Assembly (NCBI GenBank): GCA_001769805.1
Contig: MEPO01000027.1
Location: 139,276 to 203,275, forward strand
DNA length: 64,000 nt
Reading direction: 5' to 3'
Source: Bdellovibrionales bacterium GWA1_52_35
GTDB lineage: Bacteria; Bdellovibrionota; UBA1018
Position 1 is the stretch's first letter, and every line of letters begins with the position of its first letter. The notes beneath the pieces were generated by a model, which was given only the letters and a program-made list of their open reading frames with translations, was not told the DNA's origin and made no database searches. The position numbers and the translations under genes are program-made. Positions 18,519 through 27,056 of the stretch are shown here, in pieces.

Positions 18519-18977
18519 TCATTCACAAGCCGGAATTTCAAAACGTTTTTTAAATTTCTGCTGCAGATCAGATTTCACATTTTTGTAATAGACCGAAACC
18601 ATGTAGGCAGTCGGATGTACGGCAATATACGACTCGGATGAAAGGCAGTTGTCACCCCGAACATTCCATTTCACGCAACGGGAAGCAGCGTAGGTGCGTG
18701 GAGTGGAAAAATAGCGTGTCTCGTGTCGTTCGCAGCGATTCAGTCGCGCATCAAAAGCAGTGCAAACCTGACGATAGGGCTGCAGCGGCTTGAAATTGTC
18801 GCCGTCGATGCAAAGTTCGTCGGCACTCACTTGAGAGTACCGAAAAGGAATCATCGGGAATCCCCCGATCATTCCTGATCTGGCAATCTCTTCCCACGAC
18901 GATTCCGGACCGAGCATCGCTGCCTGGGCCGTGCCCAATAAAAGCACAGGAAGAATTGCCGCCGCTCCGAATTTCAC
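18519..18977 (-). CDS. Secreted six-cysteine protein, copy A
   Basis: A 152-residue paralogue of the protein at 17878-18339, with a signal peptide ending near AQAA and six conserved cysteines (56, 72, 82, 101, 111, 151). Its ATG overlaps the stop of the HExxH protein gene (18974-18977), so it is the third gene of a tightly overlapping set: TIGR02147 regulator, HExxH protein, six-Cys protein. Function unknown. Common expression with a putative exported metallopeptidase-like protein suggests a joint extracytoplasmic role. Confidence 0.83.
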   Translation of the reverse strand: MKFGAAAILPVLLLGTAQAAMLGPESSWEEIARSGMIGGFPMIPFRYSQVSADELCIDGDNFKPLQPYRQVCTAFDARLNRCERHETRYFSTPRTYAASRCVKWNVRGDNCLSSESYIAVHPTAYMVSVYYKNVKSDLQQKFKKRFEIPACE

Positions 18978-20023
18978 AGGCTGCCTCCTTGGGAAATTTT
19001 GACCTGCGTGATCCGCAGGTTTCCGAAGAGATCAAGAATGAAAGCCAGCTTTGGCTGCAATCCTTGCAACCCCGGGCCGGGCAGAGGAGCCCATGAAATA
19101 TTCAGCCCACAACTCACGCTGGAACCAGGTGCTGAATCTGGATCTGAAACTGGCACACAACTCAGAACACTTGGGAGGACTCGCAGCTTCGAGCCCTCAC
19201 GATAAGCAGGAGCGCCCTTTTTGAATCCGGGAGCCAGGACGTCTTCAATCAAAAGTGACAGCGGGCGGGACGCTCCCGCCGAAGCAATCTGTGCCCAGCC
19301 TGGGAAAACAGAGGTTTCCAAAGTGGCCAGAAACTGACTTGCCGGCGCGGGGCGGTCTCCGAGTTCAGAACGGTAACGGACGAATGCCCAATCTCCGACA
19401 TAGTCGAGATATTTTTGCGTCAAAAGCTCACGAACATGAGAGGACAGATCAAGAAATCTGACTGGACGTGCTTGCTTCACGTTTTCAATGAAATCCAGGT
19501 CGATCATATGGGAAGCAGACCGAGCCCCGGCCGCGCGAATGAGTGCTTCGGCCAAGGAATTCAACAGACCATCCGCACCATCATCCAAACGCTTTCCATC
19601 CACTGAACAATCGTGCCCGACCTCGTGAAGAACGAGACTTGTCAGAAACGGCGCAGTCAGCGAGCCCGCCGCAAGTAACTTCTCCATTTCGCGGCGACTG
19701 ATCCGCACAGTGCCATTATCCAATCGCTGCGCGATCGCGTGAAAACCGTTGCCATCGGAAATTTCTTCAACCAGTTCAAAGCGGGTCCTAATAATACCTA
19801 CAAACAAAGTCTGTCGGCACCGGGTATAAATACGTTTGATCGCCTCCTGACCGGAGGCCTCAAAGAGGCCCTGCGGAGTGACTGAAGCAACAATGCTCGA
19901 AGCGATACTGCGGGCAAATTCAAACTGAATCGAGGCATCCTCCGTATTCCCGGCGCCCCCTGCTCCGGCGAATGCCCCGGTACTGACTAGAGAGAAAAGC
20001 AAAATTCCCAAAATCTTTTTCAT
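18974..20023 (-). CDS. Exported protein with HEVGH zinc-site motif
   Basis: A 349-residue protein with a signal peptide (residues 1-20, ending GAFA). The segment LVLHEVGHDC places His133, Glu134 and His137 in an HExxH pattern, as in zinc metallopeptidases; the third zinc ligand is not obvious from sequence, so peptidase activity is a suggestion only. The C-terminus is poor in motifs and has two Cys (CVPVS and SCGLN). Its start overlaps the regulator stop by four bases and its end overlaps the six-Cys gene by four, indicating translational coupling throughout the operon. Confidence 0.8.
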   Translation of the reverse strand: MKKILGILLFSLVSTGAFAGAGGAGNTEDASIQFEFARSIASSIVASVTPQGLFEASGQEAIKRIYTRCRQTLFVGIIRTRFELVEEISDGNGFHAIAQRLDNGTVRISRREMEKLLAAGSLTAPFLTSLVLHEVGHDCSVDGKRLDDGADGLLNSLAEALIRAAGARSASHMIDLDFIENVKQARPVRFLDLSSHVRELLTQKYLDYVGDWAFVRYRSELGDRPAPASQFLATLETSVFPGWAQIASAGASRPLSLLIEDVLAPGFKKGAPAYREGSKLRVLPSVLSCVPVSDPDSAPGSSVSCGLNISWAPLPGPGLQGLQPKLAFILDLFGNLRITQVKISQGGSL

Positions 20024-20955
20024 AAACTTGCTTCGCTTTCCATTAACTGGTCGCGCTGGCCCGCTCCCATTCGATTGGAGGCCTCAAAAAGGTTGAAGTG
20101 CATTTGTACGACGGTATCCCCGTCCAGCTCAGTCTCGAATTCCGCGATGGCCTCGAGGACGAGCTTCTTGATCCACTTTTTCATTTCAGGAATTTTTCTT
20201 GAATCCACCGTGACCAGGTAGGTTTGAAATTCCCGGTTTTCCAGCGCATCCGTATCCAGAGCCGAATGAGCCAGGGTCATGCAGTCTTTATGAAACTGCT
20301 TACCTGAGGCGTTTGGCTTTTCGTCCTGAACCATCAGAATTGACTTGTTAATCCGGTAACCCTGAGGCGAACGTTCAGCATATTTCTTGTCTATCATCCA
20401 GTCGAGCGCACCTTGAATGGTCTTTTTTTCCACGCCATACCGGAACTGCGAAATAATTTTATCGATGCTCACATAACCACGGCAGAGCGATAAAATCTGC
20501 TGAACCAAAAAAAAATCAATCAGACGGATCCCATCCTGGGTCGCGGGTGGCTCCCACGTCGCTGAATGAGAGTCAATTTCCTGCAAAAGCGCGCGACGTT
20601 TAGCGGCAGATAGACGATCCGCCCGGATCATGGCTTCAAAGTAAAGCTGCTGGCGCAAACTCAGTTTCAAAGATCGGATGCAGGCTTCCACATACGGAGA
20701 GCGCAGTTCGCGCTGGCCGTTCAGGACCATGGCCAATCCGGCATGAGAGGAGAAGCCCAGAGCCTTGGCAAAATCGGCTATGGAATACCCGCCACGATTT
20801 TTTCTACGGGCACCAATGACTTCCCTCAGGAATTTGCGATAGTCCTGATATTCAAAAATATTTGGAAGGGCCTCCAGGGGAGCCGGGCGCGCCAGTGTTT
20901 TGAGCAATACGCCGTTTGTTCCGCAGGTCTGGTTAATTGTCACAGAACGTGACAT
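20020..20955 (-). CDS. TIGR02147 family regulator-like protein
   Basis: A 311-residue cytoplasmic protein with the family hallmarks: NIFEYQDYRKFLRE near residue 32, a helix-turn-helix-like segment with SIADFAKALGFSSHAGL and VLNGQR, and a C-terminal domain of about 200 residues (DUF4423-like) with the KTIQGALDWM and NREFQTYLVTVD regions. TIGR02147 proteins are abundant in Fibrobacter and Bdellovibrio relatives and usually sit next to secreted-protein genes. Here it heads an operon with an exported HExxH protein and a six-Cys protein, so it probably regulates that operon. Divergent from the ygbA-like gene, 87 bases apart. Confidence 0.88.
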   Translation of the reverse strand: MSRSVTINQTCGTNGVLLKTLARPAPLEALPNIFEYQDYRKFLREVIGARRKNRGGYSIADFAKALGFSSHAGLAMVLNGQRELRSPYVEACIRSLKLSLRQQLYFEAMIRADRLSAAKRRALLQEIDSHSATWEPPATQDGIRLIDFFLVQQILSLCRGYVSIDKIISQFRYGVEKKTIQGALDWMIDKKYAERSPQGYRINKSILMVQDEKPNASGKQFHKDCMTLAHSALDTDALENREFQTYLVTVDSRKIPEMKKWIKKLVLEAIAEFETELDGDTVVQMHFNLFEASNRMGAGQRDQLMESEASL

Positions 20956-21042
20956 AACCCCAGCACCTTACCCCGTCAAGCTGCTATTGAAATTCACACC
21001 ACTTGCATTTAGGTCCTGAACAAACTTATTCTGCTGATCAGC

Positions 21043-21420
21043 ATGGACCCTCTCACAAGAAGATTTCGACGGGAATTCAAAACCCTTCGGATCATGACCG
21101 CAATTTACTGCACCCGTGTTCACCGCGCCGGCTCTGTTTCAGAATCGGGCTCGCTCTGTGCGCCGTGTACCGCATTTCTCGATTATGCCCGGCATCGGCT
21201 GGAAAAGTGTCCATATGGAGAGGCAAAGCCCGCCTGCTCTGAATGCCCGATCCACTGCTACGGAAATACGGAACGCGCACAAGCCAAGGCAATCATGCGA
21301 TTTTCCGGTCCAGGAATGCTCTTGAGACATCCGGTTTTGGCGGTGATGCATTTCTGGGATATATGGCGAGCCTCATCCAGAATACAAAAGTTCAAGAAAA
21401 GACCGAAAATCGAGGAATAA
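21043..21420 (+). CDS. ygbA: Nitrous oxide-stimulated promoter family protein (YgbA-like)
   Basis: A 125-residue member of the PF11756 family. The diagnostic cysteines are present: Cys23 in AIYC, LCAPC (39, 42), EKCPYG (56), and the CSECPIHCY cluster (65, 68, 72), followed by the family-typical MRFSGPGMLLRHP. In E. coli ygbA is induced under nitrosative stress; the biochemical role is not established. The Cys pattern suggests metal or cluster binding. The ATG at 21043 is kept because the family-conserved N-terminal helix begins a few residues later; it sits at the end of a 12-nt palindrome (21032-21043). A LysR regulator follows after 36 bases. Confidence 0.88.
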   Translation: MDPLTRRFRREFKTLRIMTAIYCTRVHRAGSVSESGSLCAPCTAFLDYARHRLEKCPYGEAKPACSECPIHCYGNTERAQAKAIMRFSGPGMLLRHPVLAVMHFWDIWRASSRIQKFKKRPKIEE

Positions 21421-21431
21421 TGGACAACCCT

Positions 21432-21460
21432 CCATGCAGCAGGTACATATCGCTGCATGG
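21432..21460 (+). repeat. Perfect inverted repeat overlapping the LysR start codon
   Basis: Nine-base arms (ccatgcagc at 21432-21440, gctgcatgg at 21452-21460) flank an 11-base spacer. The ATG of the LysR gene (21457) lies in the right arm. LysR proteins often bind such dyads near their own gene, so autoregulation is possible; an RNA hairpin hiding the start is the alternative. Confidence 0.7.
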
Positions 21461-22254
21461 AAAAACTCTTATCCGAACGAGCGTGGGAATTATCCGTACT
21501 CAGTCGAGCAATCGTTTTCCCCAATCTTTCAGCCGCTGCAAATCACGTCGGACTGAGCCAGCCACAGCTTTCACGAATTGTTGCACGCCTGGAGGGTGAG
21601 ATTGGTGTCACACTACTGGACCGCACAGTCCGGAGAAAATCGGGTTGGACGCCGATCGCTGCACGACTTGCTGAAACCTTTCTGAAATCCGCTCGCAACC
21701 TCGAATCCGAGGTACAGATGCTCGTAGGCAATGCCCAGCCACGCGCCCTCAGTATCGGTACGCTGGAAGGGCTCACTTCGATTGCCATCACCTTCGCCGA
21801 ACAGATCTTCAAGGCGGGCGGAATCAAGCTTCTTGACCTGAACGTCTATGACCTCAATCAGCTCGAGGAATTCTTTCTCAAGGGTGATCTGAACCTTATT
21901 TTCACGGTTCGGGAGCCAGGCCGCCGGAAGTTTCGCCACATTCGTCATCTCGGTCAGCAGGTGGTTGAAGCACAGCAGAACCCGAGCGGCAATTACAGTA
22001 TCATGAGCACTTTCGAGTCAAGCTCGGGGCTGCAGAAGGCAGTCGAAGGCACCCCCGTCCTGGTCAGCAACTCGCTCGCGGTTCGTCGCACCTGGCTTGC
22101 TGAATATGGCGGAACCGGCCTGCTTCCCGGGGAAGTGAAGCGAACCCGCAAACCGCCGGCAAGTGACACGGGCGAGGACCGGGGAGTATTCCTGATCGGT
22201 GATGATCTGTTTTCCGAAATTCTCTGGAAAAAAATACTGGGCTTCTCTTATTGA
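21457..22254 (+). CDS. LysR-type transcriptional regulator
   Basis: A 265-residue regulator with the N-terminal winged helix (about residues 10-65; FPNLSAAANHVGLSQPQLSR and VARLEGEIGVTLLDR are typical LysR segments) and a shorter-than-usual effector domain. Its ligand is unknown. Position 36 bases after the ygbA-like gene suggests joint expression or control of that gene. The start codon lies in a perfect inverted repeat. It meets a small membrane-protein gene tail-to-tail with stop codons directly adjacent. Confidence 0.85.
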   Translation: MEKLLSERAWELSVLSRAIVFPNLSAAANHVGLSQPQLSRIVARLEGEIGVTLLDRTVRRKSGWTPIAARLAETFLKSARNLESEVQMLVGNAQPRALSIGTLEGLTSIAITFAEQIFKAGGIKLLDLNVYDLNQLEEFFLKGDLNLIFTVREPGRRKFRHIRHLGQQVVEAQQNPSGNYSIMSTFESSSGLQKAVEGTPVLVSNSLAVRRTWLAEYGGTGLLPGEVKRTRKPPASDTGEDRGVFLIGDDLFSEILWKKILGFSY

Positions 22255-22482
22255 TTAGGCAGCTTTCCGCTCTGATTCATCAGCACTTTCATCGTACTGA
22301 TACCAGTCCCAGGAATTGTCCGTCCACTGCGGAACCTGCGCCCAATAGCCAACAAGCCCCACGATAAATCCGGCTTGGGTGCCCCACGCGGATGAGTACA
22401 ACCCTTCCATCAGGTACACGAGTGAGCAAACCACAGTCGCAATCAGAATTAGTTTAAAGTCCCGATTCAAGCTCTCGGTCAT
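22255..22482 (-). CDS. Small two-helix membrane protein, unknown
   Basis: A 75-residue protein with hydrophobic segments at about 10-26 and 34-48 and a Trp/Asp-rich acidic C-terminus, so probably two transmembrane helices. The ATG at 22482 is chosen for the AGAGGTG ribosome site six bases upstream; the frame is open for 21 further codons without one. No family recognised. Its stop codon abuts that of the LysR gene. Confidence 0.68.
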   Translation of the reverse strand: MTESLNRDFKLILIATVVCSLVYLMEGLYSSAWGTQAGFIVGLVGYWAQVPQWTDNSWDWYQYDESADESERKAA

Positions 22483-22600
22483 GACAGCACCTCTATTCAC
22501 TTCATTTTCGGTCACCCGAGGGGAATAATTGACTCTCTTAACCATGTTTTAACCCCGCCCACCCTTCGGCGCTGGTTACGGGATGTATCTTCCCGGGGCG

Positions 22601-22712
22601 ATCATGTTTGGAGGGGGTTGATTGTCTTACGTTGTAACCGCTAAAAAATGGCGTCGAGCACAGTTTGTCGACACTGTGAGTCAAAACTACATTGTCAGGA
22701 CTGATGAACGCC
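22601..22712 (+). pseudogene. Duplicated 5' fragment of dnaX (left direct repeat)
   Basis: These 112 bases match 24740-24853, the translation start region of dnaX, at about 87 % identity by hand alignment (14 mismatches and a two-base deletion). The copy keeps the ribosome site and TTG start (22622-22624), and the reading frame still spells SYVVTAKKWRRAQF like DnaX SYVVLARKWRPAQF. The two-base deletion near 22702 breaks the frame after about 27 codons. Homology ends abruptly at both sides. It forms a direct repeat around the inserted gene at 22807-24501. Confidence 0.9.
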
Positions 22713-22806
22713 TTTTACAAAAAAAATCTTGGATAACCTATTAAAACGAGTATTGATTAAACAAGCAGCTATTTTCGCTTCAAAAAAATTTTCGCGAGGC
22801 CATGAA

Positions 22807-24501
22807 ATGAAAAATCGTAAAACCCTGTTTCAATCTCTGCTTACAGCCCTTGCCGTAACAGGCATTGTCTGCAATCCAAACCTTGCCGCCCATGCAGCCA
22901 CATCGGCCTCTATTAATGGCCATCCGGTCGTGGTTGACGCGCAGTCAAAGCTCCTCACGTGGATGACTCCAAGCGCGAACGCTTATGACAACTTTCTTCG
23001 CCAGCGTTGGAACTTTATCAAGACCAAGGTTCCGATGGCACCTGGGCCTGCGCCTCGCTCGTCTTACCCATTGTATTTTTTCTATGACGGGTTCAAAACC
23101 ACCTCTTCGATTATTGAGCCGGATAACTGGATGAATGATGTCGGCGAAAAGGTCCCTAACTGGTTTGAATCGGCACGGTTGTACTATGCCTACACAGGCG
23201 ATGCTTCGGTTATGCAGCTTGCGATGGATCTCATCGATTATTCGCTCGAACATGGTACGAGTGCTTCGAACTTTGCTTGGCCCAACTTTCCATACACGAC
23301 AACAAACCCGGGTGATACTGAGTTTCGCGGGTTTACGAGCGCGGGCCGCTTCGTACTGCATGAGATACAAGTTGATCATGCGGCTGAGATGGGTCTGACC
23401 TATTTCAGGGCATACCTATACTCGGGTAATGCGAAATACCTTACTGCTGCGACCAATGTTGCGGATGTTCTGGCCAGTAAAGTTCGAGTGGGTACTGCTA
23501 CAAAATCCGTATGGCCTTATCGCGTTGTCATGAGCACCGGCGCCATCACGTCCGAATACGGTGCCAACTGGACAGGTGCGTATATGCTTCTCGACAGTCT
23601 GATCAAGGCTAATGTCGGCAATGTGACTGCCTACCAGAATGCACGCACGGCAGCGAAAAACTTCATTCTCCAATACCCGATGGTCAGCGGCTACTGGACC
23701 GATGGACACAGCGACACCAATATTAACTCCACCACGTACAAAAGTAATTTAAGCAAGAGCAACGCCGCGCTCTACATCCTGGATAACCCGAGTTTTGATC
23801 CCAACTTCACTACGAACATTCCCGCCCTGATTAAGTGGACTGAGACTTACTTCGTTAATCGTACCGCACCGGGCGAGCCCGCTAATGACTGGGGCGCAAA
23901 TGTCGTCGGCGAGCAAGATGGGTTTCTGCACAAGATGGACTACCAAACGGCCAGGTATGCCGCAGAAGCCGCCAAGTGGTATGCCTACTCGGGTGATGCC
24001 GCTTATAAGGAAAAAGCTTTCCGTTCGCTCAACTGGGTCACCTACACTAATGATTCGCAGGGACGCGCGAACGAGAGCCCCTACTCGAGCATTGATACCT
24101 GGTTCTCCGACTGCTACGGCGAGGGTCCTCGTATGTTTTACCAGGTTTTCGGGGCGATTCCCGAGTGGGCGCCGCCACGGGTGAATCATATCCTGTACTC
24201 ACAGGGTATCCTCAAAAATGTTTCCTATACTTCTACGCAGGTGCAGTACTCCTCGACCGACACAGATGGCGTCGAGTACTTGCGGCTGGCTTTTTCTCCC
24301 ACCGCGATCAGTGTTGCTGGCGTGGCTTTGAGTCAGCGAACTGACTTGAAAGCTGAGGGCTATACGCTTCGCGATTTGGGACAAGGAGATTACGCTCTCA
24401 GTATTCGCAGGCAGCGTACGGGCACGGTATCTGTCCTGGGAGGGGGCAGTACGCCCCCGTTAATCAAGCCGGCCGCACCCTCGAACTTGATCGTTAAATG
24501 A
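22807..24501 (+). CDS. Secreted alpha/alpha-barrel glycosidase- or lyase-like protein, 3' truncated
   Basis: A 564-residue exported protein: signal peptide MKNRKTLFQSLLTALAVTGI ending near AHAA, then a long helical region with repeated aromatic-rich helix pairs (WFESARLYYAYTGDAS, AAKWYAYSGDAAYKEKAF), which resembles the six-hairpin glycosidase/polysaccharide-lyase fold. The C-terminal 80 residues look beta-rich. It ends in a Gly/Pro linker followed by PAAPSNLIVK, the typical beginning of a fibronectin type III domain, then stops, so the original gene was probably longer. The ATG at 22807 has GAGG upstream. It lies inside a 2.1 kb insertion between two dnaX 5' copies. Substrate unknown. Confidence 0.75.
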   Translation: MKNRKTLFQSLLTALAVTGIVCNPNLAAHAATSASINGHPVVVDAQSKLLTWMTPSANAYDNFLRQRWNFIKTKVPMAPGPAPRSSYPLYFFYDGFKTTSSIIEPDNWMNDVGEKVPNWFESARLYYAYTGDASVMQLAMDLIDYSLEHGTSASNFAWPNFPYTTTNPGDTEFRGFTSAGRFVLHEIQVDHAAEMGLTYFRAYLYSGNAKYLTAATNVADVLASKVRVGTATKSVWPYRVVMSTGAITSEYGANWTGAYMLLDSLIKANVGNVTAYQNARTAAKNFILQYPMVSGYWTDGHSDTNINSTTYKSNLSKSNAALYILDNPSFDPNFTTNIPALIKWTETYFVNRTAPGEPANDWGANVVGEQDGFLHKMDYQTARYAAEAAKWYAYSGDAAYKEKAFRSLNWVTYTNDSQGRANESPYSSIDTWFSDCYGEGPRMFYQVFGAIPEWAPPRVNHILYSQGILKNVSYTSTQVQYSSTDTDGVEYLRLAFSPTAISVAGVALSQRTDLKAEGYTLRDLGQGDYALSIRRQRTGTVSVLGGGSTPPLIKPAAPSNLIVK

Positions 24502-24760
24502 TCACTCATGCGGTAAGGTCATAAAATATTAGTTGAGCTCGCAGTTGGGATACAAACTCGTCGTATCGATCGACTCAGCCCAAAGCAGCCCCCCGCCTCA
24601 AGCCATCTTAATGATTGGTAGTTTTTCCATTTAAACAAGCCCCTTAGTTACATCGCACCGCGCTAGCGCACATTGTCAAATCTTTAATAATTTCGCTTGT
24701 TTATCGCATATCGCCACTGTAAGGTGGCCGCACTTTTCAACCATGTGTGCAGGGGATTGA
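24502..24760 (+). other. Gap between the inserted gene and dnaX
   Basis: No gene is seen. The right-hand copy of the dnaX-start repeat begins at 24740. The middle part has AT-rich tracts (24660-24720) that could hold the current dnaX promoter, but no clear hexamer pair was found. The sequence after the truncated gene does not continue a recognisable fibronectin domain. Confidence 0.5.
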
Positions 24761-26437
24761 TTGTCTTACGTAGTACTCGCTAGAAAATGGCGTCCAGCAC
24801 AGTTTGCCGACATTGTGGGTCAAAACCACATCGTCAGGACACTGATGAACGCCATCCGCGCCGAGAGAATTCACCAAGCGTACCTGTTTACAGGTTCCCG
24901 CGGCATTGGGAAAACTTCTATCGCGCGCATTTTCGCCAAAGTCATTCGTTGCGAGAACACCAGCATTGAGGCCGAAACCACCCGATCTTGCGATGAGTGC
25001 GCCAGCTGCAGGGAAATCACGGCGGGCACGAGTGTCGACGTGATCGAAATCGACGGAGCCTCAAACAATGGCGTCGAAGCGGTTCGTGAAATCCGTGAGA
25101 ACGCCAAATATCTCCCGTCGACCGGTAAAAGAAAAATTTACATCATCGACGAAGTTCACATGCTCACGACAGCGGCATTCAACGCGCTCCTTAAAACCCT
25201 TGAAGAACCACCTCCTCATGTCATTTTCATCTTTGCCACCACCGAGCCTCATAAGATTCCGGCAACCATTCTCTCCCGCTGCCAGAGATTTGATTATCGA
25301 CGAATCACGATCGCGCAGGCTCAGGCCCGGCTTCTGCAGATTGCCCAAGCTGAACAAATCCAGATAGAACCAGGAGCCCTCGCGCTGATTGCCCGGGCCG
25401 CAGAAGGCAGCATGCGCGACGCCCTCTCCCTTTTGGATCAGGTCATCGCTTTTTCCGGAGCCCAGGTCAGCGTGCAATCCGTCAGAGAGAGCATCGGCCT
25501 CATTGAGGGGCAGACCCTGATCGGAATTGTAAATGCCGTTTTCGCAAGAAACGCTCTTACGGCTCTCCAGCACGTTGACCAGGCCTACCAACGCGGTCAC
25601 GACCTGCGCGTCCTGACCCGGAGTTTGATCGAATTCCTGCACGCAGCTATTTTGGCCAAAATCGGTGCCCAAAGCCCCGAAGGGCTGGAGCTATCAGAAG
25701 AAGAGTGGAAAGAACTCAGCAACTCGGCAAAACAGCGGGAACTTGAGGAGATCGAGATGATCTTCCAAGTTCTGCATCAGGGTCTGGAGTGGATCGCCCG
25801 GTCTCCCCAGCCCAAAGTGGTTCTGGATATTCTGCTTGTAAAGTGCGCAACCGCTGAAGCGCTTGTCTTTTTGGATTCTGACGAAGTCCTGCCCGCAAAA
25901 CCAATGGCCCAGGCCCCCGCTCCAGCACCCAGCCCCGTTCTAACGACGCCTGCTGCAGCCATCCCCGTTGCCGCGCCTGTAGCCACGCCCGTGCCCCCCA
26001 CTCTGTCTGTAAAGAGCAATAGTTGGGAAGGGTTTATTGAGCATGCGCGCAAAACCCGCCCCTTGCTTGCTTCCATCCTCGAGCACGGCAACTGCGTTCT
26101 CAACCGGGACACCCTGGGCGCGGTCAGTGGAATGATCATCTCTTTTCCACCTAACCATGTACATTACCGGGATCAGCTTCAAAACCGCGTTTATCAGGAA
26201 CACCTCCTCTCGTTTACCAAAGAGTATTTTGGCACAGCAATCAAAGCCCAGGTTGACCTGAAGGAATCCGGAGAAAGTGTCGCCGGGAAACGCGAGCGCG
26301 AACTGAAGGAGCGCGAGCTCAATTCCAGAAATGCAGCCCAGAATCATCCCATAATCAAGGAAGCCCGATCCCTTTTTGGTGGAGAACTGGGCCCGATTGA
26401 ACTCACAGGAAGTGACAGCGGGGATCGTGATGAATAA
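24761..26437 (+). CDS. dnaX: DNA polymerase III subunit gamma/tau
   Basis: Clamp-loader ATPase. The 558-residue protein has the AAA+ Walker A GSRGIGKT (45-52), the zinc module Cys64, Cys77, Cys80, Cys83, a Walker B IYIIDEVHM, the sensor ATTEPHKIPATILSRCQ, a Pro/Ala-rich linker near 385-420 and a tau-like C-terminal domain. The start is TTG at 24761 with AGGGGA upstream; the same site occurs in the degenerate upstream copy at 22622. The recR ATG lies inside its last eight bases. First gene of a unit with recR, mglA and a dksA-like gene. Confidence 0.96.
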   Translation: MSYVVLARKWRPAQFADIVGQNHIVRTLMNAIRAERIHQAYLFTGSRGIGKTSIARIFAKVIRCENTSIEAETTRSCDECASCREITAGTSVDVIEIDGASNNGVEAVREIRENAKYLPSTGKRKIYIIDEVHMLTTAAFNALLKTLEEPPPHVIFIFATTEPHKIPATILSRCQRFDYRRITIAQAQARLLQIAQAEQIQIEPGALALIARAAEGSMRDALSLLDQVIAFSGAQVSVQSVRESIGLIEGQTLIGIVNAVFARNALTALQHVDQAYQRGHDLRVLTRSLIEFLHAAILAKIGAQSPEGLELSEEEWKELSNSAKQRELEEIEMIFQVLHQGLEWIARSPQPKVVLDILLVKCATAEALVFLDSDEVLPAKPMAQAPAPAPSPVLTTPAAAIPVAAPVATPVPPTLSVKSNSWEGFIEHARKTRPLLASILEHGNCVLNRDTLGAVSGMIISFPPNHVHYRDQLQNRVYQEHLLSFTKEYFGTAIKAQVDLKESGESVAGKRERELKERELNSRNAAQNHPIIKEARSLFGGELGPIELTGSDSGDRDE

Positions 26438-27056
26438 TTATCAACGTAATCCTGATCCAGTTTCAAAATTGATTTTCGAACTTTCCAAGCTCCCGGGCAT
26501 TGGTGAAAAAACTGCTACCCGACTGACCTATTACATTCTGAAGCAGGATGAAACTTACGCCCGGGCTCTTGCTGAGTCCGTGCTGAAGGCCAAGCAAACC
26601 ATCCGGCTCTGCGACAAGTGCTTCACGTTCACTGATCAATCCATTTGCCGGATCTGCGCGAATTCGGAGCGGGACCACCGGGTTGTTTGCGTGGTGGAGC
26701 GGCCCTCGGATGTCTTCTCAATTGAGCAGTCCGGCGCGTTCAAGGGCGTTTACCACGTTCTTCACGGTGCTCTTTCGCCGCTGGATGGAATCGGTCCTGA
26801 AGAATTGAAAATCCGCGAACTTCTCAGCCGAATCGGTACCCAAACCACCGGCCCGGAAGCGGTCCGCGAGCTGATTCTGGCCACGAATCCGACTGTCGAA
26901 GGAGAGGCAACAGCCCTTTACCTCACCCGGATGATCAAACCCCTCGGAATCAGGGTCACACAGCTGGCACACGGACTCCCTGTTGGCGGAGCTCTCGAAT
27001 ACACTGATCGGCAGACGATCGGCCGTGCCATCGAAAACCGCATGGAGATGAACTGA
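26430..27056 (+). CDS. recR: Recombination mediator RecR
   Basis: A 208-residue RecR: N-terminal helix-hairpin-helix (KLPGIGEKTATRLTYYIL), zinc finger with CDKC and CRIC, a Toprim domain beginning VVCVVERPSDVFSIEQSG, and the C-terminal GGALEYTDRQTI. It works with RecO (9350-10228) in RecA loading at gaps. The ATG at 26430 overlaps the dnaX stop and has GGGGAT upstream. An 18-codon longer frame exists inside dnaX but does not fit the family. The TGA overlaps the mglA ATG by one base, so translation is likely coupled. dnaX-recR adjacency is common in bacteria. Confidence 0.95.
   Translation: MNNYQRNPDPVSKLIFELSKLPGIGEKTATRLTYYILKQDETYARALAESVLKAKQTIRLCDKCFTFTDQSICRICANSERDHRVVCVVERPSDVFSIEQSGAFKGVYHVLHGALSPLDGIGPEELKIRELLSRIGTQTTGPEAVRELILATNPTVEGEATALYLTRMIKPLGIRVTQLAHGLPVGGALEYTDRQTIGRAIENRMEMN

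Noticed and set aside
22807..24501. Insertion as a transposon
   Set aside because: No transposase, no terminal inverted repeats and no short target duplication; the flanking repeats are copies of dnaX.
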